Shown here one piece after another: positions 17,884-26,479 of a stretch of DNA of 64,000 nt; position 1 is the first letter of the stretch; each line of letters begins with the position of its first letter. A model generated the notes under the pieces. It saw only the letters and a list, made by a program, of their open reading frames with translations. It did no database searches and was not told the DNA's origin. Both the position numbers and the translations under genes were made by a program. This DNA comes from UBA5536 sp964592595 (lineage in GTDB: Bacteria > Bacteroidota > Bacteroidia > Bacteroidales > F082): contig CAZQFH010000004.1 in NCBI GenBank assembly GCA_964592595.1, positions 46,001-110,000 of the forward strand, read 5' to 3'.

Positions 17884-19116
17884 TTACTCATCTCTTAAAG
17901 CCTCAATGGGTTTGATAGAGGCAGCTCTTCTGGCAGGGAAAAACCCTGCCAGTGCGCCGGCAATTATTAATAGAACTGTAGCTCCAATAGCAACGGTAAT
18001 ATCAACTTCAGGCTCCCTGAAAAAAGGTGTTTGGATTTGGTCAGATATCAATTCCAATAAACCCACGCCTAATACCAAGCCAATATATCCGGCAAAAGCA
18101 GTAATGAGAACGGCTTCCTGCAAAATAAGGCTGACAATACTGCGCGGAGTAGCTCCCAAAGCCTTGCGCACACCAATTTCTTTGGTGCGATCCTTCACAA
18201 CAATCATCATGATATTACTTACACCAACCACACCAGCAATTATTGTCCCAATGCCAATCACCCAGATAAACATCCGGATACTGGCAAAGAGCTTTTGAAA
18301 ACGGGCAAATTCTTCAACGCTGTTCCAAAAAAACATAGCACGCTCGTCTGTTGGATCATATTTGTGTCGTGCAGCCATTTTGGCCTTAAGCTCATCCTCT
18401 ATGGCAATAGCTTCTGCTTCATTGGCATCCCCTACAGTGACAACCATGCCATGTATGTAGCGCTGTCCGCCAAAAACAGCTTGTGCAGTTGCCAGTGAAA
18501 CATACACCAGTTGCATATTATCATCCCTGCCATCATCGTCATCAAAAACACCAACGACTTTAAATTGGATACCATTGATGCCTAAATACTTTCCAACAGG
18601 ATCTTCTTGCCTGAATAATGCCTCTTCGACTAATTTACTGATTAATACACTTTTACGTGTTTGTTTTTGATCGTTAGCATTTAAAAAACGCCCCTTCATC
18701 AGGGTGAGTTTTTCAACCTCCTGATAGTCGGGATGGACACCACGAATATTGAAGGATCCGGATTGATTTTTATAGGTTAGGGTATTGCTTCCCCAGATGT
18801 TGTAACGGCCACTGATGTGATCAAGATCATTAATATGGGTGCTTAAAAAGCTGTAGTCGTCGTTGGTCATTGAAATTTGCCTGCCAGGTTTGGTTCCTTT
18901 GTAGGGCTTGCTGGTTTGACCATTCCAAATCCAGATGGCATTAGTGGCTGATGATCTAAATTCATTCTCAACTCCTTTTTGCAACCCGATACCTGAACCT
19001 TGCAGAATAATCAGCATAAAAATACCCCATGCCACAGAAAACCCTGTAAGAAAAGTACGTAATTTGTTCTTTTCTATTGTATTAAATATTTCCTGCCACT
19101 TATCTAAATCAAACAT
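17884..19116 (-). CDS. MacB-like ABC transporter permease 2
   Basis: 410 residues with the same plan as the downstream permease: N-terminal helix (TFLTGFSVAWGIFMLIIL), periplasmic domain, three C-terminal helices with GVVGVSNIMMIVVKDRTKEIG and FPARRAASIKPIEALRDE. The two permeases are clearly related along their whole length, so they arose by duplication; keeping both suggests a heterodimeric transporter. 23 bases separate it from permease 1, and 12 from the ATPase gene. Confidence 0.93.
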   Translation of the reverse strand: MFDLDKWQEIFNTIEKNKLRTFLTGFSVAWGIFMLIILQGSGIGLQKGVENEFRSSATNAIWIWNGQTSKPYKGTKPGRQISMTNDDYSFLSTHINDLDHISGRYNIWGSNTLTYKNQSGSFNIRGVHPDYQEVEKLTLMKGRFLNANDQKQTRKSVLISKLVEEALFRQEDPVGKYLGINGIQFKVVGVFDDDDGRDDNMQLVYVSLATAQAVFGGQRYIHGMVVTVGDANEAEAIAIEDELKAKMAARHKYDPTDERAMFFWNSVEEFARFQKLFASIRMFIWVIGIGTIIAGVVGVSNIMMIVVKDRTKEIGVRKALGATPRSIVSLILQEAVLITAFAGYIGLVLGVGLLELISDQIQTPFFREPEVDITVAIGATVLLIIAGALAGFFPARRAASIKPIEALRDE

Positions 19117-19128
19117 AAATTTGGGATT

Positions 19129-19842
19129 TTAAGCAGTTTCAACAGCAAGGCGTTGGTTTCGCGAATGGCCATTCTTGAAATCTTTATCAATTCGCCCATC
19201 ATGCAACCGAATAATTCGTTGCGTTTGATGAGCAATATCATTCTCGTGGGTCACAATAATGATTGTAATCCCGGTTTGATTAATTTCCTGAAACAACTCC
19301 ATTACTTCCTGCGAAGTAACGCTGTCAAGTGCGCCTGTTGGTTCATCGGCCAGGATAACTTTTGGCTGACTTATCAAGGCACGGGCAATGGCAAGTCGTT
19401 GTTTTTGACCGCCAGAAAGTTCGTTAGGCAAATGATCGGCCCAGGGCAGCAGCCCAACTTTTTCGAGATACTCCAAGGCTATTTTGTTCCGCTTACGTCT
19501 TGAAACTCCTTGATAATATAGTGGTAGCGCAACATTTTCGACTGCATTCTTGAAGCTGATCAAATTAAAAGATTGAAAAACAAATCCCAAAAACTTATTG
19601 CGTAACTGCGCTGCTTTGGTTTCGTTAAGACCTTTAATCAAATTGCCATCCAGATAATATTCTCCATTATCGTGCACATCCAGCAAGCCGATGATATTGA
19701 GCAGGGTAGATTTTCCGGAACCGGAAGAGCCCATTACTGCAACCATTTCTCCAGCAGAAACGTTCAGGTCGATTCCTTTTAAAACATGGAGGCTGTTGCT
19801 GCCTGTTTGATAGCTTTTGTGTATGCCTTTGAATTGAATCAT
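19129..19842 (-). CDS. ABC transporter ATPase, MacB/LolD type
   Basis: 237 residues from the ATG at 19842 (MIQFKGIHKSYQTG); the TTG/ATG options upstream in frame add nine residues with no family match. Walker A GSSGSGKS, Q-loop FVFQSFNLI, signature LSGGQKQRLAIARAL, Walker B VILADEPTGALDS and the switch His in IIIVTHEND are all present. It powers the two MacB-like permeases downstream in the same operon. The ATPase is first in the operon; no perfect -7 box is visible in the 180 bases upstream. Confidence 0.95.
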   Translation of the reverse strand: MIQFKGIHKSYQTGSNSLHVLKGIDLNVSAGEMVAVMGSSGSGKSTLLNIIGLLDVHDNGEYYLDGNLIKGLNETKAAQLRNKFLGFVFQSFNLISFKNAVENVALPLYYQGVSRRKRNKIALEYLEKVGLLPWADHLPNELSGGQKQRLAIARALISQPKVILADEPTGALDSVTSQEVMELFQEINQTGITIIIVTHENDIAHQTQRIIRLHDGRIDKDFKNGHSRNQRLAVETA

Positions 19843-20021
19843 GTTGTTTTGGATATTTGGTATTATCACAAATTAGAACAACAATTAATCATAAATAATG
19901 CCAAATTATTACAATGTATTGATCTTAAATTAGTTGTAATCAAAATCTAAACGCGATAACTTAAAATAAAGTGTGTTTAAAGTGTGCGTGAACGCTCAGA
20001 AGTATTCGAAATCGAACAGTT

Positions 20022-21164
20022 TTACCCTATCCAATGCAAAAAACTTGCAACGAGAAACCCCAGGTAGTTTCCAACAGCATAACCAATAATACCGATACTA
20101 AGTCCTGGCAGCACCAAAGCTCTGTTGTTCAGTGCTCCGGCAATTACTGGAACAAAGGGAGGACTGCAAATCAGAGCTGTAGATGAAACCATAACTATTT
20201 CAGCATCCAGCTTAAAAAAGTAGGCCAAACCCACATGAAGGATTAATGAGCCAAAAACAACCAGCGTGATGTAATAAATGAGCTGTGGAGAAGCATGTAG
20301 CATTTCGCCAATATTAACCATGGAGCTTACAGCAACACTGAAAACAAGAATGAAATACATCCCAAGATTAAAACCTTGTGGTGCACTTCGAAGGGCCGGA
20401 ATAGCTGAACCAAGCATCCCCAAACTGGTAATGAGCAACATAACAGTAGCCATCATCAAACTTTCTGGCATCAGACTTCCGGCACCGGCCGACACAGCAA
20501 CGATAATAATTGAAGAAACAGTTAGCAAAACTCCGTTTTTTAAGGGCTTGCTGTTCGTTTGCTTAGCGTTGCTATCCTTTTCATTTTTTGACGATTCTTC
20601 TCTTTTGCCGGTAAAAGCTGGCAGTATAAAGCCAAAAAGTTTCTGTCCCAGCAACAACAAAAAAAGTAAATAAAATCCCGAAAGGATCATATCGTAAGTA
20701 TGCGTGAGCAGGTAGGTGTTTTCATCCACTCCGAGCATTAATTTTAGGGAAGCAAGGTTTGGAGTGCCTCCTGTATAAACACCAACCAGCATTCCGCTAA
20801 TTTTCCAGAGTTCTTTATTGGTATCATGAAACAAGGCATAGCCAAGTACAACCATTGCAAGAACCGATAACATGGCCAAAATCATTGAAGTTAGACCTGT
20901 TTTAGCAAGCGATTTCCATTGGCTCAATCTGGATCCAAAAAGCAAGAGTGGAATGGCCAGTGGAATGCTGAGGTTCATCACCCATTCTTGCAAGCCATTG
21001 GCATTCGCAGGAATTAAACCTATTTGTCCAATTATCAAACCAACTACATAAGCAACCAGCACAGTTCCTAAACGATCGACCCAGATAAATCGTCTTGCAG
21101 CCCATTTTATAAGCAGAGGAGTGGCCAGGTAAAACAACAGGAGTAAAATCAAATTTAAATCCAT
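20022..21164 (-). CDS. DUF819-family multi-pass membrane protein
   Basis: 380 residues from the ATG at 21164 (MDLNLILLLLFYLATPLLIKW); a TTG nine bases upstream is a weaker choice. Around ten hydrophobic segments, with a cytosolic Lys/Asn/Ser-rich linker near the middle (KREESSKNEKDSNAKQTNSK). Glycine-rich motifs GVYTGGTPNLASLKLML in the first half and SSTALICSPPFVPVIAGAL in the second are typical of DUF819 proteins, an inverted-repeat membrane family whose function is not established. The gene is divergent from the RNase H gene, and each has its own -7 box. Confidence 0.8.
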   Translation of the reverse strand: MDLNLILLLLFYLATPLLIKWAARRFIWVDRLGTVLVAYVVGLIIGQIGLIPANANGLQEWVMNLSIPLAIPLLLFGSRLSQWKSLAKTGLTSMILAMLSVLAMVVLGYALFHDTNKELWKISGMLVGVYTGGTPNLASLKLMLGVDENTYLLTHTYDMILSGFYLLFLLLLGQKLFGFILPAFTGKREESSKNEKDSNAKQTNSKPLKNGVLLTVSSIIIVAVSAGAGSLMPESLMMATVMLLITSLGMLGSAIPALRSAPQGFNLGMYFILVFSVAVSSMVNIGEMLHASPQLIYYITLVVFGSLILHVGLAYFFKLDAEIVMVSSTALICSPPFVPVIAGALNNRALVLPGLSIGIIGYAVGNYLGFLVASFLHWIG

Positions 21165-21180
21165 AATCTTCAAAAAAGCA

Positions 21181-21188
21181 CAAAGTTA
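21181..21188 (-). promoter_or_regulatory. -7 element of the DUF819 gene
   Basis: CAAAGTTA on the plus strand reads TAACTTTG on the minus strand, a perfect match, ending 16 bases before the ATG at 21164. Confidence 0.55.
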
Positions 21189-21233
21189 GTTTTTCCATGA
21201 GATAAGTCTTGATGACACCAACTCGCAATTGTG

Positions 21234-21241
21234 TATTTTTG
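21234..21241 (+). promoter_or_regulatory. -7 element abutting the RNase H start codon
   Basis: TATTTTTG, perfect TAnnTTTG, ends only four bases before the ATG at 21246. With the usual distance from -7 box to transcription start, the mRNA would begin at or next to the start codon. Confidence 0.5.
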
Positions 21242-21245
21242 CGGC

Positions 21246-21866
21246 ATGACGCAAAAAAAAAAGTTTTATGTAGTTTGGGTAGGTAAAAAACCCGGCGTTT
21301 ACGCAAACTGGGATACATGTCGCAAGCAGGTAGAAGGGTTTCAGGGAGCGCGTTATAAAAGTTTTGCAAACCAGCAGGAAGCACTGCAAGCATTTGAAGC
21401 AGGCCCTGAAAACTTTAAAGAAAAGGTTCAAGTTAAAAATTTTACAGCCTTATCAAATCCACCCGTGGAAAGCTCGATTTGCGTTGATGCCGCATGTTCG
21501 GGTAATCCCGGAAAAATGGAATACAGAGGAGTTTTTACTGAAACAAACACCCAACTTTTCAAGAGCAAGGTTTACGAGCAAGGCACCAATAATATCGGAG
21601 AGTTTTTGGCTATAGTACACTGCCTTGCCTGGCAGCAAAAGCATAAAACCAATTATCCTATTTACAGTGATTCGCAGAATGCGATCAATTGGGTAAAGGC
21701 GGGAAAAGCCAGAACAAAACTAGTTGATAACCAAAAAACAAAAGAACTTTTCGAAGTAATCAGACGAGCCGAAGACTGGCTCAAAAATAACAGTTTTCGC
21801 TTACCTGTTTTAAAATGGGAAACAGCCAAATGGGGAGAAATTCCAGCTGATTTTGGCCGAAAATAG
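21246..21866 (+). CDS. rnhA: Ribonuclease H1-like protein with N-terminal hybrid-binding domain
   Basis: 206 residues from the ATG at 21246. The N-terminal domain (about 3-50, KKKFYVVWVGKKPGVYANW, then RYKSFANQQEALQAF) is the RNase H1 / caulimovirus viroplasmin hybrid-binding domain. The C-terminal RNase H fold has the four acidic catalytic residues: Asp in CVDAACSGNPG, Glu in NNIGEFLAI, Asp in YSDSQNAINW and Asp in the final GEIPADFGRK. It cuts the RNA strand of RNA-DNA hybrids, for example R-loops and primers. ATG 21246 is preferred over the TTG at 21231 because the -7 box lies between them. Confidence 0.92.
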   Translation: MTQKKKFYVVWVGKKPGVYANWDTCRKQVEGFQGARYKSFANQQEALQAFEAGPENFKEKVQVKNFTALSNPPVESSICVDAACSGNPGKMEYRGVFTETNTQLFKSKVYEQGTNNIGEFLAIVHCLAWQQKHKTNYPIYSDSQNAINWVKAGKARTKLVDNQKTKELFEVIRRAEDWLKNNSFRLPVLKWETAKWGEIPADFGRK

Positions 21867-21907
21867 TTCCCCGTATATGTTATTTCAACCTAAAACCCAA
21901 ATATTTC

Positions 21908-21915
21908 TATTTTTG
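21908..21915 (+). promoter_or_regulatory. -7 element of the GldH-like gene
   Basis: TATTTTTG, perfect TAnnTTTG, 33 bases before the ATG at 21949. No good -33 box. Confidence 0.5.
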
Positions 21916-21948
21916 CAACACAAGCTATATAAAGCTAAATTATTAATT

Positions 21949-22428
21949 ATGAGGCTACACCGACTGCTATCGCTTAGCTGGATTGTATGGGTTTTAATTT
22001 TTGGTTACTCATGCAAGTCGCCGGCCAGCTATCAATCTGAAACCTATTTTGAGAATCAAATCTGGAATCGCTTTGATATTCAAGAATATACAATTATTCC
22101 AGATAAAAAAAATAAAGATTGGGATGTGTTTTTTCTGTTCGATCACCTGGATAGTTATTACACAGATCATATTGCTGTGAACATTACCTTTTATTTACCT
22201 CAGGGAGGAACCCGTTCGCGTGATTATACCTTCCGGCTAAAGGACGATGCACTTGATTGGACAGGAATTCAAAATGGTAAAACAATTTCGCATGAACTTT
22301 CGTTGATAAAAGGCTTTAGCTTTGATGCATCAGGGCCATTGAAAATCAGGGTAGAAAGTAAAATGACAAAGTTCAACCTTACTGCCGTAAAAAAAGTAGG
22401 CATGCTAATTAAAGCAGTTGAAAATTAA
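21949..22428 (+). CDS. Putative lipoprotein, GldH-like
   Basis: 159 residues from the ATG at 21949, chosen because it follows the -7 box and opens with a signal sequence (MRLHRLLSLSWIVWVLIF). A Cys follows in FGYSC, but Tyr and Ser at -2 and -1 make the lipobox weak. The body is a single beta-rich domain with IWNRFDIQEYTIIP, HIAVNITFYLPQGGTRSRDY, DALDWTGIQNG and LKIRVESKMTKFNL. This order resembles the gliding-motility lipoprotein GldH of Bacteroidota, by eye only. No other gld genes are nearby. Alternatively it is an unrelated small envelope lipoprotein. Confidence 0.5.
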   Translation: MRLHRLLSLSWIVWVLIFGYSCKSPASYQSETYFENQIWNRFDIQEYTIIPDKKNKDWDVFFLFDHLDSYYTDHIAVNITFYLPQGGTRSRDYTFRLKDDALDWTGIQNGKTISHELSLIKGFSFDASGPLKIRVESKMTKFNLTAVKKVGMLIKAVEN

Positions 22429-22464
22429 GTCTTAATAAATGCTTTATCAGGAACTTAACAATTT

Positions 22465-22499
22465 TTTGTGTTTCTAATTAAAAAATTGAACTAATTTTG
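22465..22499 (+). promoter_or_regulatory. Promoter of the exopolysaccharide operon
   Basis: TTTG at 22465-22468 and TAATTTTG at 22492-22499, 23 bases apart; the -7 box is a perfect TAnnTTTG. The first large ORF starts at 22640, leaving a leader of about 135 bases. Confidence 0.6.
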
Positions 22500-22556
22500 C
22501 GCCTTTCAATCAGGGTTTATACCTTTGACCCCTAAAAAAAACATAAACAATCAACC

Positions 22557-22628
22557 ATGACGCTTAGATTTGATATGGAAAATTTCTTTGATTTAGGAAA
22601 CCAAAGCAAACCAAAGCTAAAATTTTAA
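22557..22628 (+). CDS. Candidate leader peptide, 23 codons
   Basis: Within the leader of the exopolysaccharide operon an ATG at 22557 opens a 23-codon frame (MTLRFDMENFFDLG...) that ends in TAA 11 bases before the Wza-like start. It follows the promoter in the right orientation. There is no ribosome-binding site to speak of and no homologue can be named, so this may be chance. If translated it could couple to the downstream gene or take part in leader attenuation, which would fit the presence of an antiterminator gene in the operon. Confidence 0.25.
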   Translation: MTLRFDMENFFDLGNQSKPKLKF

Positions 22629-22639
22629 ATTAAACCTAC

Positions 22640-23428
22640 ATGAAAAAAAACCCCGCACTGATTATCAGGATTTTGTTTGGTTTAGTGATTGCCGCTTCTG
22701 TGCTTTCGTCCTGTGTGCCCCAAAAAAAAATGATGTACCTGCAAATGGCCGAACAAAATGAGGTGAAGCCCTCTTTTGAGAATGAACGTGCTCTCACTTA
22801 CAGGATTCAACCAGGAGACAACCTTTATATTAAAGTTGTGAGTTTGGATGAAAAAACTTCGATGATGTTTAACGTTTCAGGTTCAGGTAACTATCAGCAA
22901 TTTACTAATGATGCAGCTGTATATCTTAATAGCTACACGGTTAGCGAGCAAGGCACGATCGAATTTCCCTTGGCTGGTCAGATTTATGTACAAAACCTCA
23001 ATGTAGAACAAATTAAAGAACGTATTCAGGAAATCCTGGATGAATACCTCAAAGAGACTGTGCTGATCGTAAAGCTGGTAAACTTTAACCTTACCGTTTT
23101 GGGTGAAGTCAGGCGTCCGGGACAATATAAAGTATATCAAAGCGAAATCAATGTTTTTGAAGCCCTTTCGATGGCTGGCGATCTCACTGAATTTGCTAAA
23201 CGCGATGACATCAAGATTATCAGGCAAACCAAAACGGGATCAGAAATTATAATGATCGATATGGAAAAGGCTGACATCCTGAGTTCTGATTACTACTACT
23301 TAAAGCCTAACGACATTATTTACGTTGAACCTTTGAAGATTAAACAGTATGGTTTTGCGACCTTCCCCTATGCCCTGGTATTTTCTTCAATCTCAACAGC
23401 CTTACTCCTGATAAATTTCTTCAATTAA
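22640..23428 (+). CDS. Outer-membrane polysaccharide export lipoprotein (Wza/OPX family)
   Basis: 262 residues. Signal peptide with lipobox VLSSC (about residue 25) directs it to the envelope. The Poly_export domain begins at YRIQPGDNLYIKV (about 54-66), followed by SLBB domains containing FPLAGQIYVQNLNV and NLTVLGEVRRPGQYKVYQ. The C-terminus ends in a hydrophobic stretch (FPYALVFSSISTALLLINFF) that may cross a membrane. It would form the periplasmic or outer-membrane conduit for a capsule or exopolysaccharide, working with the co-polymerase kinase encoded 15 bases downstream. Confidence 0.93.
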   Translation: MKKNPALIIRILFGLVIAASVLSSCVPQKKMMYLQMAEQNEVKPSFENERALTYRIQPGDNLYIKVVSLDEKTSMMFNVSGSGNYQQFTNDAAVYLNSYTVSEQGTIEFPLAGQIYVQNLNVEQIKERIQEILDEYLKETVLIVKLVNFNLTVLGEVRRPGQYKVYQSEINVFEALSMAGDLTEFAKRDDIKIIRQTKTGSEIIMIDMEKADILSSDYYYLKPNDIIYVEPLKIKQYGFATFPYALVFSSISTALLLINFFN

Positions 23429-23443
23429 AAAACAGCTCGTATC

Positions 23444-25891
23444 GTGGAAAATTTTCAACCCTACCAACAAGAAGAAACTATTGACCTTAAAGCTTTGTTT
23501 TTTAAGTTCACCAGATTCTGGTACCTCTTCGCTATTTCTATTTTTATTGCGCTCCTGGTAGCTTTTTTATTCAATAAATACACCAAGCCCGTTTACGAAG
23601 TAAAAACTTCAGTGCTGGTTAAAGACGACAAAACAAAAATGGATCCATCTGCTTTGCTTGGCGGACTTGGGTTAAGCACACAGCAAAATTTACAAAATGA
23701 GATCGGTATTTTAATGTCCTACTCATTAAGCGATCGCGTTGTAAAATCACTGGATTTTGAAGTTTCCTACTTCGAAGAAGATGGTTTTTTAAGAAAAGAG
23801 CTATACCTGAATGCCCCATTTACGGTAGAAGTGGATTTTAGTAAAGATCAAGCTGTCAACTTACCTTACAGCCTGAATATCAATGAAGATGGAACCTATA
23901 GCCTGGCTGCCGAAGGAGAAAATATTAGTCAGTATGATTATAAAACAGGTAAACCAATTGCTGGCGCCAAAGAAAAAGTAAATTGGTCGGGAAGATTTAA
24001 TTTTGGTGAATGGGTCGATAATGAACTCAACAGATTTCGAATTGTACTTAATGAAAAGTACGACCCGGAAGTTCATAATGCCACTAACTTAAGCTTTACC
24101 CTAAACGATTACCAAAGTTTATTGCGCACTTTGCGTGGTTTTACAATCGAACCTATCAACAGAGAAGCTTCCATTCTGGAAATTTCTCTCAAAGGAAATA
24201 TCAAAGAAAAATCTGCTGATTTTCTAAATCGACTTACAAGCCTTTATCTGCAGCGTGGATTAGACAAGAAAAATCAAATTGCAGAAAATACAATCGACTT
24301 CATCGATCAGCAACTTGTCGATATTCAAGATTCACTTTCCAGAGCTGAAATAGATTTGCAAGATTTCCAAACCTCTAACGAGTTGATGAATATCGACTTT
24401 CAATCCCAACAAGTTTTTGAATACCTCAAAGAATTGGAACAGCAAAAAGCTGAATTGATGGTTAAATCAAGGTACTACAGAAGCTTACAAAACTACATTC
24501 AGGTTAATTTGGATGAACTTGATAAACTGGTTGCTCCCAGCGCTATGGGTATCGAAGATCCTTTGCTCAACCGCCTGGTTCAAGAATTGGTTAATTTATC
24601 AGCGGCCAAAGCTGAGCAAATGCTATCTTCAACAGAAAAACATCCAACGGTTGTAAGCATTGATATGCAGATTGTAAACACAAAAAGAACACTGCTAGAG
24701 AATATCAACAATATTATTCTCAATTCAGATATGGCAATGAACAATCTGGATAAAAGAATTAGCACCCTCGAGCAAGAGCTGAACAAATTACCTATGACAC
24801 AACGCCTTTTGCTAGGCTATCAGCGTAAATTTCAGTTAAACGACGCCATCTACACTTTTCTGATGCAAAAACGTGCTGAGGCACAAATCACAAAAGCCAG
24901 CAATTTAGCTGATAATGAAATTCTTGATAGAGCAGAGCCAACACTCAGCGAAGAGGTTTTTCCAAAAAAGTCATTAAACTATGCGATAGCACTTTTATTA
25001 GGATTGCTCATTCCTGTTGGTTATATCCTCGGTCGTGATTACCTGAACGATAAAATTGTTGATCGAAAAGAAATTGAAAAAATAACGAAGCTACCAATTG
25101 TTGGGCAAGTTTTACATAATAGCAAAGATACACAGCTTGTGGTTGTTGAATCCCCAAAATCGTCAATATCAGAGTCTTTTAGATCAGTAAGGACAAATAT
25201 TGAATACCTGGCTCAGGGTGAGGAAAAAAGCACCATATTAGTAACAGCCGATATGGTGAGTGCCGGTAAAACTTTTGTTTCTATCAATCTGGCAAGTATT
25301 TATGCCATGTATGGCAAAAAAACCGTACTCCTTGGTTTTGACTTGAGAAAACCAAAGATTTATCAAGATTTCGGACTTTCAAACACAAATGGTCTTAGTA
25401 CTTACCTGATCAACAAACACAGCTTGGATGAAATTATCCAGCATTCGGGCAATGTTGAAAATTTTGACTTGATTATGGCAGGTCCTGTACCTCCTAATCC
25501 CGCTGAACTTATTGCCTCGGAGCGCTGCAAAACTCTTTTTGATGAATTGAGAAAGCGCTATGATTATATTATCGTAGATACACCTCCGATTGGATTGGTT
25601 ACAGACGCCTATCTTTTAATGAAACATACAAATGTGAATTTGTTTATCGTCCGCCAAAATTACACCCACAAGAAAATTTTTGAGTCAATCATCAAAGATA
25701 TTGAAGACAGAAATATCCCAATGAATATTCTTGTTAATGACGTCAAGATGGGAGGTGGCTATGGTTACGGCTATGGCTATGGTTATGGCTATGGTTACGG
25801 TTATGGTTATGGCTATGGTTACGGCTATTACTCCGACGAAGGTAAAGAGGATAAGCCTGGTTTCTTCAAGCGTCTGTTAAACAAGATTTAA
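23444..25891 (+). CDS. wzc: Polysaccharide co-polymerase / tyrosine autokinase with Gly-Tyr tail
   Basis: 815 residues from a GTG start. Inner-membrane chain-length regulator and bacterial tyrosine kinase. Order: N-terminal helix (about 30-50), Wzz domain, a long periplasmic coiled-coil region (about 275-450), GNVR-like segment with PMTQRLLLGYQRKFQLNDAIY, second helix (about 510-530), then the CpsD-like kinase: Walker A variant MVSAGKT (about 603-609, where many have GEGKS), Walker A' GFDLRKP and Walker B IIVDTPPIGLV. The tail (about 772-796) is twelve Gly-Tyr repeats plus one extra Tyr, the expected cluster of autophosphorylated tyrosines. Cycles of kinase oligomerisation and tail phosphorylation control polymer export in this family. 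Confidence 0.94.
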   Translation: MENFQPYQQEETIDLKALFFKFTRFWYLFAISIFIALLVAFLFNKYTKPVYEVKTSVLVKDDKTKMDPSALLGGLGLSTQQNLQNEIGILMSYSLSDRVVKSLDFEVSYFEEDGFLRKELYLNAPFTVEVDFSKDQAVNLPYSLNINEDGTYSLAAEGENISQYDYKTGKPIAGAKEKVNWSGRFNFGEWVDNELNRFRIVLNEKYDPEVHNATNLSFTLNDYQSLLRTLRGFTIEPINREASILEISLKGNIKEKSADFLNRLTSLYLQRGLDKKNQIAENTIDFIDQQLVDIQDSLSRAEIDLQDFQTSNELMNIDFQSQQVFEYLKELEQQKAELMVKSRYYRSLQNYIQVNLDELDKLVAPSAMGIEDPLLNRLVQELVNLSAAKAEQMLSSTEKHPTVVSIDMQIVNTKRTLLENINNIILNSDMAMNNLDKRISTLEQELNKLPMTQRLLLGYQRKFQLNDAIYTFLMQKRAEAQITKASNLADNEILDRAEPTLSEEVFPKKSLNYAIALLLGLLIPVGYILGRDYLNDKIVDRKEIEKITKLPIVGQVLHNSKDTQLVVVESPKSSISESFRSVRTNIEYLAQGEEKSTILVTADMVSAGKTFVSINLASIYAMYGKKTVLLGFDLRKPKIYQDFGLSNTNGLSTYLINKHSLDEIIQHSGNVENFDLIMAGPVPPNPAELIASERCKTLFDELRKRYDYIIVDTPPIGLVTDAYLLMKHTNVNLFIVRQNYTHKKIFESIIKDIEDRNIPMNILVNDVKMGGGYGYGYGYGYGYGYGYGYGYGYGYYSDEGKEDKPGFFKRLLNKI
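25757..25828 (+). repeat. Hexamer microsatellite GGYTAY x12 in the wzc 3' end
   Basis: Twelve tandem copies of a 6-base unit (GGC/GGT TAT/TAC) encode the (Gly-Tyr)12 tail. Only third positions vary. Slippage would add or remove whole Gly-Tyr pairs without breaking the frame. Confidence 0.95.
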
Positions 25892-25894
25892 CAA

Positions 25895-26443
25895 ATGTCT
25901 GAAACTGGTTTAACAACTAAATCAACAAAAAAAATACTCCCAAAGAATTGGTATGCCATTTACACCCGTTCCAAGGCAGAAAAAAAAGTTTTGATTGAGT
26001 TGGAGTTTTTGGAAATTGAATCCTATTTGCCATTAATTACCCGATACCGGCAATGGAGCGATCGAAAAAAGAAAGTGGTAGAGCCTTTGTTCAGATCCTA
26101 TATTTTTGTCCATGTACATGAATCACTGCTTTATACCGTCAGAAACGTACCCAATGTGGCACGCTTTGTTTCATTCGAAGGTAAGCCGTCTGTAGTGCCG
26201 GAAGAACAAATTAATGCGATCCGATACTTCCTTGACGAACAAGATGATCATGAAGACATTGATCACTCACTTATTCAAGAAGGCCAGCTGGTGCGAATCA
26301 AACAGGGACAAATGGAAGGATTGATTGGCAGAATGATTCGCTACCGAAATAAATATCGCCTTATGGTTCAGATTGAGGCGGTAGGCCAAATGATTTCTTT
26401 AAATATTCCACGCTCAAAAGTGGAACCCATTAAGGATGTTTAA
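25895..26443 (+). CDS. NusG-like antiterminator of the UpxY/RfaH type
   Basis: 182 residues, an NGN domain (about 18-115; starts KNWYAIYTRSKAEKKV) and a KOW domain (about 125-165; GQLVRIKQGQMEGLIG). Specialised NusG paralogues of this kind bind RNA polymerase at the leader of a polysaccharide operon and prevent premature termination. In Bacteroides the upxY gene is usually the first gene of the locus; here it is third, four bases behind wzc. If it acts on its own operon, the target would be the 135-base leader after the promoter at 22465-22499. Confidence 0.9.
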   Translation: MSETGLTTKSTKKILPKNWYAIYTRSKAEKKVLIELEFLEIESYLPLITRYRQWSDRKKKVVEPLFRSYIFVHVHESLLYTVRNVPNVARFVSFEGKPSVVPEEQINAIRYFLDEQDDHEDIDHSLIQEGQLVRIKQGQMEGLIGRMIRYRNKYRLMVQIEAVGQMISLNIPRSKVEPIKDV

Positions 26444-26479
26444 AATTTTATTGCAAACCAAGGCAAAAGAAAAAGCAGT

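Noticed and set aside
25757..25828. Short regular repeats thought to be a CRISPR array
   Set aside because: The unit is 6 bases without spacers, in frame inside wzc and encoding Gly-Tyr.
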